Source of the DNA: Sphagnum compactum
Lineage: Eukaryota; Bryophyta; Sphagnopsida; Sphagnales
NCBI GenBank assembly: GCA_965153455.1
Contig: OZ234504.1
Coordinates: 3,348,001-3,412,000, forward strand
DNA: 64,000 nt
Direction: 5' to 3'
Made by a program: the position numbers and the translations under genes
Shown: positions 49,296-62,250 of the stretch, piece after piece
Numbering within the stretch: the first letter of the stretch is position 1
Layout of the letters: every line of letters starts with the position of its first letter
The notes under the pieces: model-generated
Database searches by the model: none
What the model saw: the letters and a program-made list of their open reading frames with translations, nothing else
What the model was told of the DNA's origin: nothing

Positions 49296-50871
49296 TTTTC
49301 CATTTAAAAAGTTATGATTGTTTTTATCTAAAATTGACACATGTGCCAATGCTTTTAAAGTTAAAAACATTGGAATATTCAAATTTTAAATAAAATTGTA
49401 ATGTGATAATTTGCACAAATAAAGGTGTAGTCTAATAATAATGAACCTTTTGATTTCAATAAGGTCTTGGGTTTGAATTCCCATTTTACAAAGTCCATGC
49501 CTATTTTTTCAACCTACAAGAGTTTTTATTCCCTAATATGGTGAAAGTTGGCTCCTTGAAAATTTTAGAGTTAGTGGTCCATCCCATGACCACATTGGGT
49601 ATCAAAGGTGGGGCCATATGATACCCTTGACAATCCTTAGGGATCTTGTTTTTGCATAAATTAGAACCACTAGTTTTCATTGAAATAATTGGCTTGATAA
49701 CTAGCGTGCAAACCAACCCAATTTGCGAGAACTATGAATCATTGGTAATCTTGCCAAACACTATTAGTTAACAACATTCATCCTATTTTTCTCTTATAGA
49801 AAAAATTCTAGCAAATTTTTGTGGCAATGTTTTCCACCAAACTTCTTTGGCACACTTTGTAAAGGGAATTATGACCTTGTTTTGGTTACTAAATGAGGTT
49901 CATGTGACCCAACATCCACGAAAGCACCATCCTTTTTTCAGCCCATTTTGGGTTTCATTGGATGCATGAACCTTAGAAGCCAACCCCAACCCATTTACCT
50001 TATGTTCACTCATCCCACCTACTTACATACTTTCCTACCTCCCCACCTATTGTGTCATCTCCTCCTTTTCCCTACCATGTGCTTCCCTTTCCCCATTCTT
50101 TCATTCTCTTCATTAAAGTTCAAGTATGAAACTTAAGCTATTCATGGAGGGAGTTTGCAAATTGAATTCAAGCTACTTGAAGAAGTAAAAAAAAAAAAAT
50201 CTTTTCCTTCCTTCTTTTTTTATATTCTTTTTTGTGTCTTGTTGGCGTGGGGGAAGGGGGGTGGTGTGAGTTCATCATGGTAATCTTCATGGTCATCATT
50301 TTCTTTCCCTTGTTGATGTTATATGGAAGGGTTCAAAGGTGTACCACCCAAGACAAAATAAAGGCAATCAATAACACAATCTTTAATTTTATCCTTTATC
50401 TTGATTCCCTTACACATTAATGAATCAAACATATTTTGAAATATGTTAATTTAGACCATCATATATTGAGAAACACCCATATCATCCATTTTGTGTCCAT
50501 GATGATGAAACATCTCTTGTATAAAGTACAATCAATAAGATAAAATAAAAAGGTCATGATGTGACAACATCTTTGTACACCTTAACAAATTAAAACTAAA
50601 GTTGAGCTCTTCAAGACTTTTATTTTCAAATTTTATTTGTTTTGTCACTTTCAAGAGTTGAGCTCCTCACAATTCTCTTCATGTATCTTGTTGTTTTATT
50701 ATGTTGCTATTGTAAAGAACTATCATTTCCTTGAACAATTTTGTTTTGTTTTTTCCCTTCTATTTCCTCTTTCGCTCATGGTGGCAACTTTTGTGGTCAT
50801 CATCTTTTTTAGTTCCTATTGTGAAAAACCAAGTTCATTGCACCTTCCCCCCCCCCCCGCCCTTTCTTCTT

Positions 50872-50876
<5 letters not shown>
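49296..50876. other. Intergenic DNA
   Basis: Contains a tRNA-like module at about 49427-49489 (GGGTTTGAATTCCCAT as box B) and a C10 run before the TA repeat. No gene recognised. Confidence 0.4.

Positions 50877-50911
<35 letters not shown>
50877..50911. repeat. (TA)n microsatellite
   Basis: About 17 TA units. Confidence 0.95.
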
Positions 50912-50915
<4 letters not shown>

Positions 50916-51858
50916 TTTCATTCATACTGGCAACCTTTATGGTAGTTGCATTGCTTATTTAAATTTTTTGTAGAATTTTCTTTTTATAACATTTGAATGC
51001 TATATTTTGTGCATATGTGCTACATTTTGTTATTTTTTGGGTTGTTTCATTAGTTTTTGCAAGGGGTTGAACTTGGTTCTTCACAACAAAACAACATTGT
51101 TATTGTTTTTACAACAAAAAACATTGCTCATGTATTGTGAGGAGCTAATTCAATTACTTGTTAGGCATGAACAATGTGTTGTAATTGTTTGTCGTTGTTT
51201 GCACCACAACAAACAAAAGCCAAAAAATGTGAGTTTGGATGATCATTGCACCATCAAACACATAAGAAAGGAACTCGTTGTCAGACAAAAAACAACAACA
51301 AAAAAAAAAAATACCAAACCAAACAAAAAAACAGAAGTCAAAATTACACGAAACCAAATTAAATACAAAAATCAAAAACCAAAACCACATACACATATAT
51401 AACCAAATATACCACATGAAACCAAAAACAATAACTAGAAGAAATACTTGCATTTGGGGCTAAGCTTTTGTTATCATTGTAGGTTATAACATTAGTTTAT
51501 GTCAAGGACAACAAGTGTGCAATACCCACATTTTGGGGCACCAATGTTGGGTTTATTTTGGGGTCAATAGGTTTAGTTCATGATTAGGTAGTCAATAAGA
51601 AGCAATAGTAGGTAAGTAAGTGGGCCCATGTACATATGGTCACATTGGTGGATATAGTAGGTAGGTAGGTGGGGGAATATGTACATACAAGTTGTTCTTT
51701 ATGCAATACCAACTTTCATCTTTTGACAAATTTATTTGGTAAATAGGTGCAAGTAGGTCACTTTAATTAGGTGGTAGGTAGGTAAGTACGCAATCATGCC
51801 ACTATGTAAATAAAGAAATTGACCTTTTAGTTGGTGGTAGGGGGAGGAAGTTGGAGGT
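50912..51858. other. AT-rich DNA with GGTA island
   Basis: 51600-51790 holds GGTAGGTAGG words; 51290-51440 is an A/C-rich stretch. No gene. Confidence 0.5.
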
Positions 51859-52150
51859 TACCGTACCACCGCGCTCGTTTCACACCAATATTAATTATTT
51901 TAGGGCAACTGTGAAAAAAATAAAATCTGAGGGGGGAAGTGCGAAATGTGAAACAAACAAAATTAATTAATTCTACGGTGTAAATGCGAAAAGGCAAAAC
52001 GCTCAAATATATATTATAATTATATATATATATTAATTCCAGGGTGCGAGCAGCCCCCTGGGGCGTGAAAAAAAATGAAAAATGATGGTAAAATAAATAG
52101 GTAAGCGACAAATGAATCAGAAACAAACAAAATACAAAGAAAACTCTGAT

Positions 52151-52208
52151 TGCTTCTGGAATCGAACCAGGGTTGGCCAAGTCTGACCAACTGCACCAAC
52201 AGCAAGCA
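52151..52208 (-). ncRNA. tRNA-like sequence with A and B boxes inside the transposon
   Basis: On the minus strand TGGTGCAGTTGG (52187-52198) fits a pol III box A and GGTTCGATTCC (52158-52168) a box B, with a 5-bp TGCTT/AAGCA end pairing. The gap between the boxes is only about 18 nt, so the anticodon arm is largely missing. It is a tRNA relic or fortuitous promoter, not a working tRNA. Confidence 0.4.
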
Positions 52209-52782
52209 ATCTGTGTGATTTACTTTTTAATTTTGGTTGTTTTTCTTTATTGTTTCTCCTTTCTAGTATTATTCTTTCAAGTTTCCTGCTCTTTCCTCTA
52301 CCTTCTGCTGCCTACGACTCGAACTCATCCGTTGCACTGTCGATCTAAGTCTGATTTGGTCTGCTCGCTGCATCATAATTTGAGGGCCTGCAAAACAATC
52401 GAACACTGCGAGATCAGGTCGGAAACGAGCTTGAATCATCCCAGCTGTTTTCAAGCAAGTGGAGACGGATCAACCGTTCGAGCTTTGCCCAAAAGTTTTT
52501 GATCGATGACAACAATCAGTGAATTACAAAATCTAGGAAACAAGCATGTTGACTTTCCAAATCAAATCCACTGACATACAGTACCTAGATTCGACAGCTC
52601 GAAGCAATTCTGGGAAGAGAAACGGGTCAGGAGAGTTGTCAAACAATCAGAACCACTCACGATCAACCACCACATTGATCGATAGTTGGAATGAATCAGA
52701 GCAAAGATGATGAAAAGCTCACAGAATGCAGAACAGAGACACTGCTTTTTTAATCTTGCCCACCTGAAATTCAGCAAATTCT

Positions 52783-55068
52783 TCACACAAACTCGTCGGC
52801 CTCCCAGTCGACCAAATCAGCCTCATCATCCAGCTCCATCTCCTCCAAGCTGGGGTCAGTTTCCATGTAGCCTTGCATCACTTCTTCAAACGGCAAATTT
52901 GCAAGCAGGTTGATTAACTTATAATGTTCAGAAGATAACCACATAACCACCAGATAACCTGATACGTAACCAATTTCTCCCCAGCATCTTGTCATTTCCA
53001 TTGTCTGACGGCAAACTAGCAAGCCTAGGCTTGAATAGATAGATTGCCACTTTCAGAAATGAGCTGAACTTGCAAATCAGCTGGACAAACAAATTCGTTG
53101 GTGCTGAAATCATATCACTCCAGCTCCGCTTGACGCAAGTTGACAAGCTACTATTCAAACTGAGCTAGGATAGTAATTTTGCAATGCACACAATTGTTCA
53201 GAACAAATGCCCAAGGCTTGAAACTCTCTATAGCTGCAAGGAAATAATCTTACTAGACAGAGCCAAGTCGGTTGGATCCCTGTCGCCATCAGGCCCCGCC
53301 ACCACATCCTCGTCCCAGGATACATGATCTGGAACCTCCATGTCCTTGAGGAGCTTCCGCTTGAAGCACTCCAGCATTGCCTCCCGCTGGAATGCAGCAT
53401 CCTGGATGCGTCCCAGTTTGCACATGGCAAACCCCTTCCTGATCAGAGCATCTTGCGCCCGCATTTGCAGCCAGGCGCCCCTAAGGAAGCCCATGACCTC
53501 ACCCCTGAGCTGAGCTGCCGTTGTTTGAAGCTTGACTTTGCTTGGATCAACCCCTGCTTTGATATGCTTGGCTATCTCTACTGCCTGGAACTGATAGTAG
53601 AGCTGGTGGATTGCATGCTTAAATGGCCACTGGAAAACTACGTCCATCACTTGCAGCTTAGAGGTACAGTTGGCTGGCACAAAGAGGAGGAGAATGTGGG
53701 GGAAATTCTCCTTCATGAACCTTCTAAACTCGGCTGAGATGTGCACTGACCAACAATCGATCAACCAGATCATTCGCTGCGTCAGAGGATTCAACCCAAG
53801 ATCAAAGCACTTCCCCTCGAAGTATGGGTGCAACACCTTCTGAACAAAGCTTCTCATGGTCTCTTGGGTAGACCAATGATTAGCACTATGGGTGAGGTGC
53901 CACCCCTCTGAAGCGGCTATCACTGCAGCTGCATTCTTTGGTAAGACCTGCCCCATCTTTCCCTGGAACACAACTTGAAGAGGAAGCAAGACCCCATCTG
54001 TTGCAGCACTCCCAAGCACCGTGAACTGACACTTATCCTCCTTCCCCAAATTGAGCACTTGCTTTGCCCCCTTGACTTCATACGTCCGTTCTGAGAAAGG
54101 CTTCGGGTGCACTCCCGTCTGGTCAGAGTTGACCACAAGGTAGTCTGGGACTAAATGCATCGAACAGAGCATGCAACCCGGAATGCCATCTCCTCCCCCT
54201 GAACAACCCAGTCCTCAGGAAGCTTCCTGGCTGCCCCCGTCGTCCGTCGCCAAGTCCAACCAAGGTGCCTCTGAGCAAAAGCTTTGGCGAACGTTTTGGA
54301 GACGCTAAACTTGACAGGTTGACCGTCCTTGTCCTTGCCAACCACCTTGTCAAACAACTCAAGAGCCCCCAAAGCGATCACACCCTGGATCGTGGTTCTG
54401 ATGATTGAGCAGTCAATCTGCTGGCCAGCCAGGCGCATGCCTTTGAAACAATCAACAATCTGGCTGGCTGTCTCGGGGTGATCCTTGAGAATGCCTTTAG
54501 GCTTCTCCGTGTTGCGGCGCACCTGCGCGGCTTTCTTTGCTGCCATTAGGCCGATCTTCTCCCGCATATCATCTTTGAGAAGCCAATGCCCCGTCCCCTG
54601 ATCCTTTGCATACCAACCCTTCATGGTGCTTGATTTTAGCGCATCAAATGGGCTTCCAATTTTGCCAGGCTTCCTGACGTGTTACAAGTGGTTGAGAGCG
54701 TCTGTGAGGGATCGTGGATGCAACGCAACAGCTTGGGCAATGAGAGGCCACAAATCGGGGTTGCCCCACCTCTAATAGCTACCTCCACATCTACTCTTCT
54801 TAGTTGGGGGTTGGGTAGCTACTGGCTCTTCTACTTCTACCTCCTCAACAGGAGAGATGAGCACCACGTCAGGTTGACGCTTCATCTTGGGTCTTCCTAC
54901 AGGCCTCTTTGCCTTTTGAGCTGCCACTCGCCGCTCCTCATCCCTAGCAAGCTTCTCAGCCTCCTCCTCCTTCCTTTTCGCCCAATACATCGCATCTCGC
55001 TTCTTTTGCTCCTCAATATCAGCAGGTGTGGCTTTCTTGAAGAAGTTGGTGATCATGGCAGTAGCCAT
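52783..55068 (-). pseudogene. Tigger/pogo-like DDE transposase, broken by two stops and a frameshift
   Basis: Would cut and paste the element by DDE chemistry. From ATG 55068 (MATAMITNFFKK) a lysine/arginine-rich basic N-terminus runs to a TAG (54772-54774). The same frame continues (RWGNPDLWPLIAQAV) to a TAA at about 54684, then resumes through HVRKPGKIGSPF and a CENP-B-like helix-turn-helix region (RLAGQQID, FAQRHLGW) until 54151. The DDE_1 domain lies in another frame (54172-53228), so a 1-nt-type shift lies at about 54150-54172. Its catalytic acids are visible in NSDQTG, LIDCWSVH and VMDVVFQ. A GTAAG donor at 53253 and a phase-matching acceptor near 52960 would join an acidic tail (SLEEMELDDEADLVDWE) ending in TGA at 52783; this last splice is inferred. 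Confidence 0.85.
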
Positions 55069-55229
55069 GACCTACCCAGTGCGCCCCCTTCAGCTGCTCT
55101 TCTCTCAAGTTTCTTGAAATGTGATTCAAGTTGAAGCAATCCTGAGCTTCTCTGATCTTTAGCCTGAGCAGAACGTGACTCCAAGTCGCTCAGGCTCACC
55201 GGAAAGTTGGTTTCAATGAAATGGCGGCT

Positions 55230-55247
55230 GGCGGGCCGCGGCCCGCC
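55230..55247. repeat. 18-bp perfect GC palindrome
   Basis: GGCGGGCCGCGGCCCGCC is fully self-complementary and lies upstream of the transposase start, inside the element. Confidence 0.95.
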
Positions 55248-55385
55248 CCAATTCCGGTAGACCCATTGAAGTGTGAAATGACATACCATTGTAATTAATT
55301 ATTTGTGGGTCGATGCGAAAATGAAAATCGTCCAAAATTAAATATTTTGCACCGGGTGGTGTGAAACGAGCGCGGCGGTATGGTA

Positions 55386-57427
55386 GTAAGAAAAAGCTTA
55401 GGTGCAGTCATAAACGAGCTAAAAAACAGGTCAGGTGACCACCAAAATTCTATAAAAACTCTAATTTTGTTAGATATATTTTTGTGGTGCCACTTTAATG
55501 CCATGTTAATCATGGAATTTTGTGCTACATGACTAATATGAGTGTTGAAGAATTTTTTAAAATTTAAAAAAAAAATTGGGTTTTGGTTTTAATAGAGGAC
55601 CTTTGAACTTGAATAACATTTGCATCAAAAGTAGCCAATTTTGTAAATTACTAAACTAAAGACCTTTTTTATAAAGGAATTCTGATGAGAAAAAAATTGA
55701 GATGATGCTAATTGATTATCCACATTCAAAAAACACTCAAATTTTGAAAGTTGTGAAATCTGAAAATTTAAAAAATTTAAAATCTATTGAACATAAATAA
55801 AAAATTTCAAGAGTCCTTTACCACATGTAAATGGGGTTTCATGTACATGACATCTAAAACAAAATTGTAGTTTATGAAACAATAAAATAAAGCATTAAAT
55901 AATAACATATTTTCACACAACTTGAAATTAAGATAAATTTTCAAAACAAAATGCAAAATTTGGTAGAATCTATATATTTAAAAAACATTCTTAGTTATTC
56001 ATGAAAAGTTAATACAAAAATGTGATGTATTGAAAAAAAATTATATGTATTTTTAGTAACAAATTGCAAAAGATTTCATCCCAAAAGTCATTTTTATGAG
56101 AAAGTGAAAATGACCACAAAAAGGATTGTAGTCCTTGAGTCCTTTGTCATCATTGGCTTATTTGATTGTGATCATACCCACTTGGAAGAAAAGTAGTGAA
56201 ATGTTTTTGGACAAAACCAAGTATAAATAAGTAAAACATTAAATAAAGTGTTGCAGTACAAAGGCAAGTTCAACAATTATAGGTAAATATTTAATTTATT
56301 TTTAGTTTGTTGATTTGACATTTATATTTTGAAATTAAGATTTTTGGCATATAAAGTATTACTAATCAGAGACTAGCTTGTCTTGCAAATATGCAATTGG
56401 TCTTTGTGTTTATTGCGTGACACAATTAACCATTTTCATTTATATGCTTAGGTTCAATTCTAGTTAATGGCAATTTCATAACAATTTCATGCCACTTTTT
56501 ATTATGGTTGCACAAATGTTTTCAATAATTTGGTCCATAATTTTCCATAACCTACTCTAGAAAAAAATTGTTTTAGGAATTTGCTAAAGGAAAAAGAATA
56601 GAAGGAATGTTTTTGGTTGGTAGCCTTTGGCAAAAACAATTGCCACCCTTAATCTACCTTTAATTTTTCATAAGAAAATTTATTATTTAATGGCTTTGCA
56701 AAAGGCACCAAATTTTGGTATGGAATCCTAGACTACTTAACTAATTATGGAACATTAGGGCTTATTCCATTTGGGAATGTGGTGAGTTCGGTAAGGTGAG
56801 CCATCCTTCCATTAGGTGATATCAGATTTTACACGGTTTGTTGTTTATTCCATGGGATCATATATTTTTGAGTTCATTATTGACATTTCAATTGCGGTCT
56901 TTGTCACTGATTCACATTAAAATTGAAATTAACAATATAAAAAAATAGTGGAGCCAACACATAGGCACTTATCCCCTTGAAAAAAAGGTTGTAAATAGTG
57001 ACAAAAAACAAGTTGTGTTTTCACAAAACCTAAAGTGAGTTTAACCTACTTACAATTTGTACTTTAAGTCACCTAGTCTTTACTTTAGGTTACCCATAAT
57101 CATGTTACCATGAAAATTATATTATAAGTAGTGGCACATATATTGTTGGATGTTATCAACACCTACCACCAACTTGTGGATAAGTTTTCAATGTCATTAA
57201 AAAGGTACTATAATCCAAATTGCGAAGATGTTACATTGCATCCCCTTTCACATTTGCATCCGAAATTTTGAACATTGTCCCACTTCCCAAACTCTTAGAA
57301 CCTTGACCTTGGGTGGGATTTTTATTTAAAATTGGTCCACAATGCATTGGACACTTTGTTTTTTGCAAGCATATTTATCAAACACTATTGGTTTAAAACA
57401 TTATATAAGTAAGCAAAAGTTGCATGA
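55386..57427. other. AT-rich intergenic DNA
   Basis: No gene or defined repeat recognised. Confidence 0.4.
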
Positions 57428-58073
57428 GTGGAAGCACATTAGGGTGGACCAAATATAACAACTGCAAAATCCATTTTGGGAAAAAATTTAGTGTATTTTT
57501 GAACGCAGAAAACTGGACAAAAACAAAAAACACCTTGAAACAATATTAAAGTTGACATATTTTTCCATGTCCAAGTTAATCATGCTCTAGTTTCAACCTT
57601 TTTGAACACCTCCATTTAGTTTTGGTCATGGAAAAAATTCTTTTGAATATGTGATTGACTTTGAAAAAAAGTAGACTATTACTACACATACTAAACAATT
57701 ATAAAATCCATCATATACTTCAATTTTTCCAAAAACTTTAATCTCAAGTGTCATAACCTTTGAAAGTATACCAACTCCCACATTTGTGGAAAAATCTTCA
57801 ATTTTATTATAAGCAATGTGTCCATAACACATTTTTTAATGGACTATGACCCATGAATTACCTATATTACAAAGTCCATCTTTCATTGAATATCAATGTT
57901 ATTGGTGTAATTATTTGAAACTTAGGAAGGAAAAGAAGTTAGCTTCACTTATTTGAGTCCATTTTTGTTGGAATTCTCAACTTGCATATAGGTTTTACCA
58001 ATAATATGTATCTAACCCAGAAAGTTCTACCTTTGTTACATCTAAATAAGTCCATCATAGTGTGCTTTTACCC
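57428..58073. mobile_element. Putative MITE with ~25-45-bp inverted termini
   Basis: The left end (57428-57448) and inverted right end (58051-58073) share the GGTGAAAGCACACTAAGGTGGA-like motif of 47909-49295. Similarity extends inward through a GGAC...TAACAA block. Non-coding. Confidence 0.5.
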
Positions 58074-61000
58074 GCATGTTGTCATAAGCCTTTTGTACGC
58101 CAATCTTGAAATTGTTATAATAACAAGTAATCTTTCAAGTAATATATAGACCATCTACAAGTATGGTCAATACATTCTAGGCACAAGCAAGTTAGTATGA
58201 TATCTTTGGCTTTCAAATGTTAACAAAGTGCTAGCAACTTCACCCATGCTAAATTGCAAATCAACTTGACCCATATTTATGGACATTGGCATGACTATTG
58301 TTCCAATTCCAATATCTAGTTCAAAATTTTAAAATTCATTAACATTAGCCAACAAAATTATAGGTGGTCTATAAGGCAAAACCCTTCATTATGAAACAAA
58401 GATAATCAAGACATAAAACCAAATGAAAACATATTTTTAAAATCTAGATGAGTGTAATGCCCTTGTTGGGTTCCAAATTGACGGAAATCTCCCCTTGTCC
58501 CCTCATTTCCCTCCCCTTCCCCGCCATTATGTTGCCATATGCTATATATATAATTTATGTTAATATCAAATTTGATTTTAATATAAATAACATGGCCACA
58601 AAAAGGAACACGTTTATTTGCTTTTTCATATCCGTGTAGTTGGGTAGGACAAAAGAGTTAGGTAGTTAGGCTTGGAAGAGCTAGGTATGATTGGCAAAAA
58701 TAGCAACCATCAATATTTTTATTATATAAATTCAAATCTCATTGCAAGTGTTACAAAAATACTCATGTTGTAATCACACATAGCACATGTGCAAAAAAGG
58801 TTATATTTCAAAATTAAATAAGCAATTTGACATTATATCCAAGTTGGCAACCAAAATACATCAAAGTTAGTGGCTTGTGTTAAGGGGTGGAAAATTGACC
58901 ATTCACAAATTGAATTTAAAGATATGCTAACGTGTCCATGAATATTTAGTGTGCCATCCATTCTTTGTGAACATAATAATCATTCTTGAAAATAACGAAA
59001 AAAATGCAATGAGAAATTGTGGTATCATTGCATCTTTTTTTTAATTTATACACTAAACTTAATAGATAAAATCTACATCTATTCAATCATGTTATAAATG
59101 TGTTGGAAATGAGAACAATGTTTATTTGAACCCTCACTATTCCCCACTTTCCTCCTTTTCATAGTTGGAATTGCTACACTGTATAATTTGTTATTGGTAG
59201 TATTATGGTCATCTTGCATCACGTAGTCAAAGGTCCAAGCATGGTAAAGTGGACCAAAAAGTACATCCAATCAAATCCAAATTTTAAATATGGTGGTTTT
59301 TCAACATAAACACAAGAAAGTAGATTCAAAATTTAAAAAAATTTCATTATGGAAGCTTCCACGCTTCCATTGAATTTTGATGAGTTGAATACAAACATTG
59401 AAGAACTTTAGTACAATAAAAGTAGGTGATAAGTAGGAATGAAAGTAACATGTTAATATTGTGTTCATTCCTACTTCTACATTACCCATTATATGTATTT
59501 TGATTCTACTATGAAAATTTTAAAAGTCCACTAGTATATTTAGCATGCCATTGATTAAAAAATAAAATAGATACAATATTTAATCTACTTGTGCTAGAAT
59601 TTTAATCTACTTTGTAGGTTGTGGCATTTGCTTGAATTTTGATGAATATATACAAACCTATTTTAAACATGTGGTTTTAAAATATAGTTATAACAAAATA
59701 AAAAACTTCATATTATTAAACATTAAAGTAAATAATTTTTAAAAATTCAATATACCAAGGCCTACTTGATTGCCACTTTCCATTTATGTTGCAAGGTAAT
59801 TCTCTAGTTTACTTTACCATGTCTTCACCCTCAAACACAAACATATGTCTTATGTTGTGACACACAGATTAAAGATAATGCTTGACACGCTTGCAATAAG
59901 AAACAAAATTAATTTTAGATGTACACATAAATGCCATTGTGGTTTTAATTGCTAACACACCCCCAAATTTGTCAATTATTCTAAAGCAATCCCCACATTT
60001 GGGACAATGTTTACACTACCAAGAAAAACACTAGCACACACTATTTACAATAAATCCATTACACACCAAGTTAATTTTGATATTAAATGGGTTCTACATT
60101 TTATTAGTAAAGATTGGCATCAATGATTTTTTGGTTAATCTTTTGATGTGGCCTAACATTATAAGTGATTAGGTATCCCACACAATATTTAGCATTGATT
60201 GTCAATAAAATTGTGAAAATGTGGTGGAAAATTTCTTTAAAACTTAAATTTATTTAAAAAAAATTCCCCAAAGTTTGTTTCCTCTAAGATTTTGCAACAA
60301 TCCTTGTTTCTTATTGTAAGGATGTTTTACAAAATGCTCTTATTTATTTGCTAAAATTAAAATTTTGTGAAATGGGTAAATACATGATATAATGCATAAT
60401 GTTTTTTTGAAAATTGAAAGTATATAAACTATCAAAAGTAGGAACATGGAAAATTTCATTCAATTTGAATTTTTATAGAAATCATGTATAATTGATTTCG
60501 GCCTTAAAAAATGAAACAAATTATATAAACCATACATATGCAAGTGATTCATAATTATGTATTTATGTAGATGTACACCAATAATTTTATAAATATTACT
60601 TAAAGCATGTTGTTTAATGGTAGTTTACCATTTTTTCATTTTAAATTCCATTTTATTTTTGATAAATGATAAAAATAACATTTGGTCCAACTATATTTTC
60701 AATGGGAATTCAAATCACAACCTAAAAAAATCATAATAATTAGCATGATCGTAACGCAATGTACTATTAAATGTCTATGTATCAATTGATATGATTTTCA
60801 TGATTTTAAAACAAATTGAAAGTTTTGATAGTGAAGATTGTTCATTATGTTTGTTTCTTTGTATGTGCAAAATTTCAATAAAACTATTTTTTTTGGTCCT
60901 TTTATTGGATTACAATGTTGTTTATAAGCTTTTGTTATTTAAAAAAGTACTTTAATTCACAATTGAATTGTTCATATGTGCATTAATTTTGCAACATAAT

Positions 61001-62250
61001 GAAAGTTTAAAATGTAATTCAATTTTAATTGCACATTTTCAACACAAAATCGTTTCCAAATATTTAAAAGACCATATGAAAAATGTGTTGCAATGAAAAT
61101 GATTAAATTATGATTGTTTTTTTGGTTTACATTATAACATGGAAACGCCCAAATTTAGATATAAACAAAAACACTGATTAACATAAAACAATTAAATACA
61201 CACTTGACAACTAATGATTTTGCCTTGGATCATGACATTAAAAAAAATAAAATTTAATGTTATATAACTACAAACACATACTTGTTATGATTCATTGCCC
61301 ATTTGGTTTATTTTGATTTCATTGTGCTAAAAGGATTCGCAAATGCTAATTAAAAAGGAAAAGAATTCTTCTTGAGTTGCTAATCCCCTTCATGTTATCT
61401 CGTGGAATAAATTTGCCATGTTAAGTTCATTGTAAACACTTGGTTACAAACATGTTGTCCATGCAAGGTCAATACATACACATGAACCTTTAACCTTTAT
61501 AAAAACAGTGAAACACTTGGACTACATTTGATTTTTTTAGGTGATCACCGCATGAGACACTTTCACATTTCTATTCATACCTGACCCACACTTTCACTAA
61601 GACTTCTTTGTTTGTTTTATTTTATAGTGGAGCAATATATTATTTTATATAACGGTTATATGTCATAAAGTAGGCAATTTCATCATCACCGCTATGAAAT
61701 GGCCACGTTTAACTTGTTTGATTGTCTGGCAATAACAAGAGCAAAGGCAAGATTGAGACAATGGGTTGTTGTCATAGATGGTTGGTCCCATTGTTCACTC
61801 AAGACAATCAAAAGCAACAATAATGTCGATCCCAAACTCCGATGTCTTGCTAGATGTATTACCAAAAGACCCACGTGTGTTGGGTATGTTTGACACTTTC
61901 TTGTGAGTTTTTGTATTCTTGAGGGGGAAGTTCTTTTACAACATATGTGAAATAAATTGCCATTGTCATTGTTCTCAACAAGGGTGAATTTAACATATTT
62001 TTACTACATGTGTCCAAAAAGTTGGTACCTACTAAGGTACTCAAAGTTGCGTGTAGGCAAGAAACACATTCACAACTTGTCTAGATTCCATTTTAACTTA
62101 CATGCACCTCATCTCTCTTTCTGTTTTGTGGGTCACTAACACCCTCCACCTTCTTGAGTGGGGTCTACTAGTTTCAATTTACCTCTTTGCTCCCTCTTTG
62201 TTGGCCTTGCCTACGAAGCAAGGCAAGGATATATTGTGTTTAGATTCATT
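58074..62250. other. AT-rich intergenic DNA
   Basis: Long stretch without a recognisable gene. A tRNA-like module is seen inverted at about 60690-60755. A short plus-strand frame at 61699-61893 lies in slightly more complex sequence but has no known motif. Confidence 0.4.

Larger units (their letters stand above)
51861..55383 (-). mobile_element. Full-length Tigger/pogo-like (Tc1/mariner superfamily) transposon
   Basis: Bounded by 27-bp terminal inverted repeats (51861-51887 and 55357-55383) that agree at 25 of 27 positions, with core CCGCGCTCGTTTCACACCA. Each is flanked by TA (51859-51860 and 55384-55385), the duplication typical of this superfamily. The 3.5-kb element is far GC-richer than its surroundings, suggesting recent arrival. 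It carries one decayed transposase on the minus strand. Confidence 0.9.

Noticed and set aside
50637-50973. Two plus-strand frames with Tyr-Ile repeats
   Set aside because: They cross the (TA)n tract and a C10 run; low-complexity artefacts.
53324-53737. 137-codon plus-strand frame opposite the transposase
   Set aside because: It is the antisense shadow of the DDE domain.
35690-55068. Alternative genetic code with TAA/TAG read as glutamine
   Set aside because: psbP and the transposase do end in TGA and several relics stop only at TAA/TAG, but the chromovirus also has TGA at Arg positions and the relics are decayed in other ways. C-to-T decay explains all cases; psbP contains no internal TAA or TAG to test the idea.
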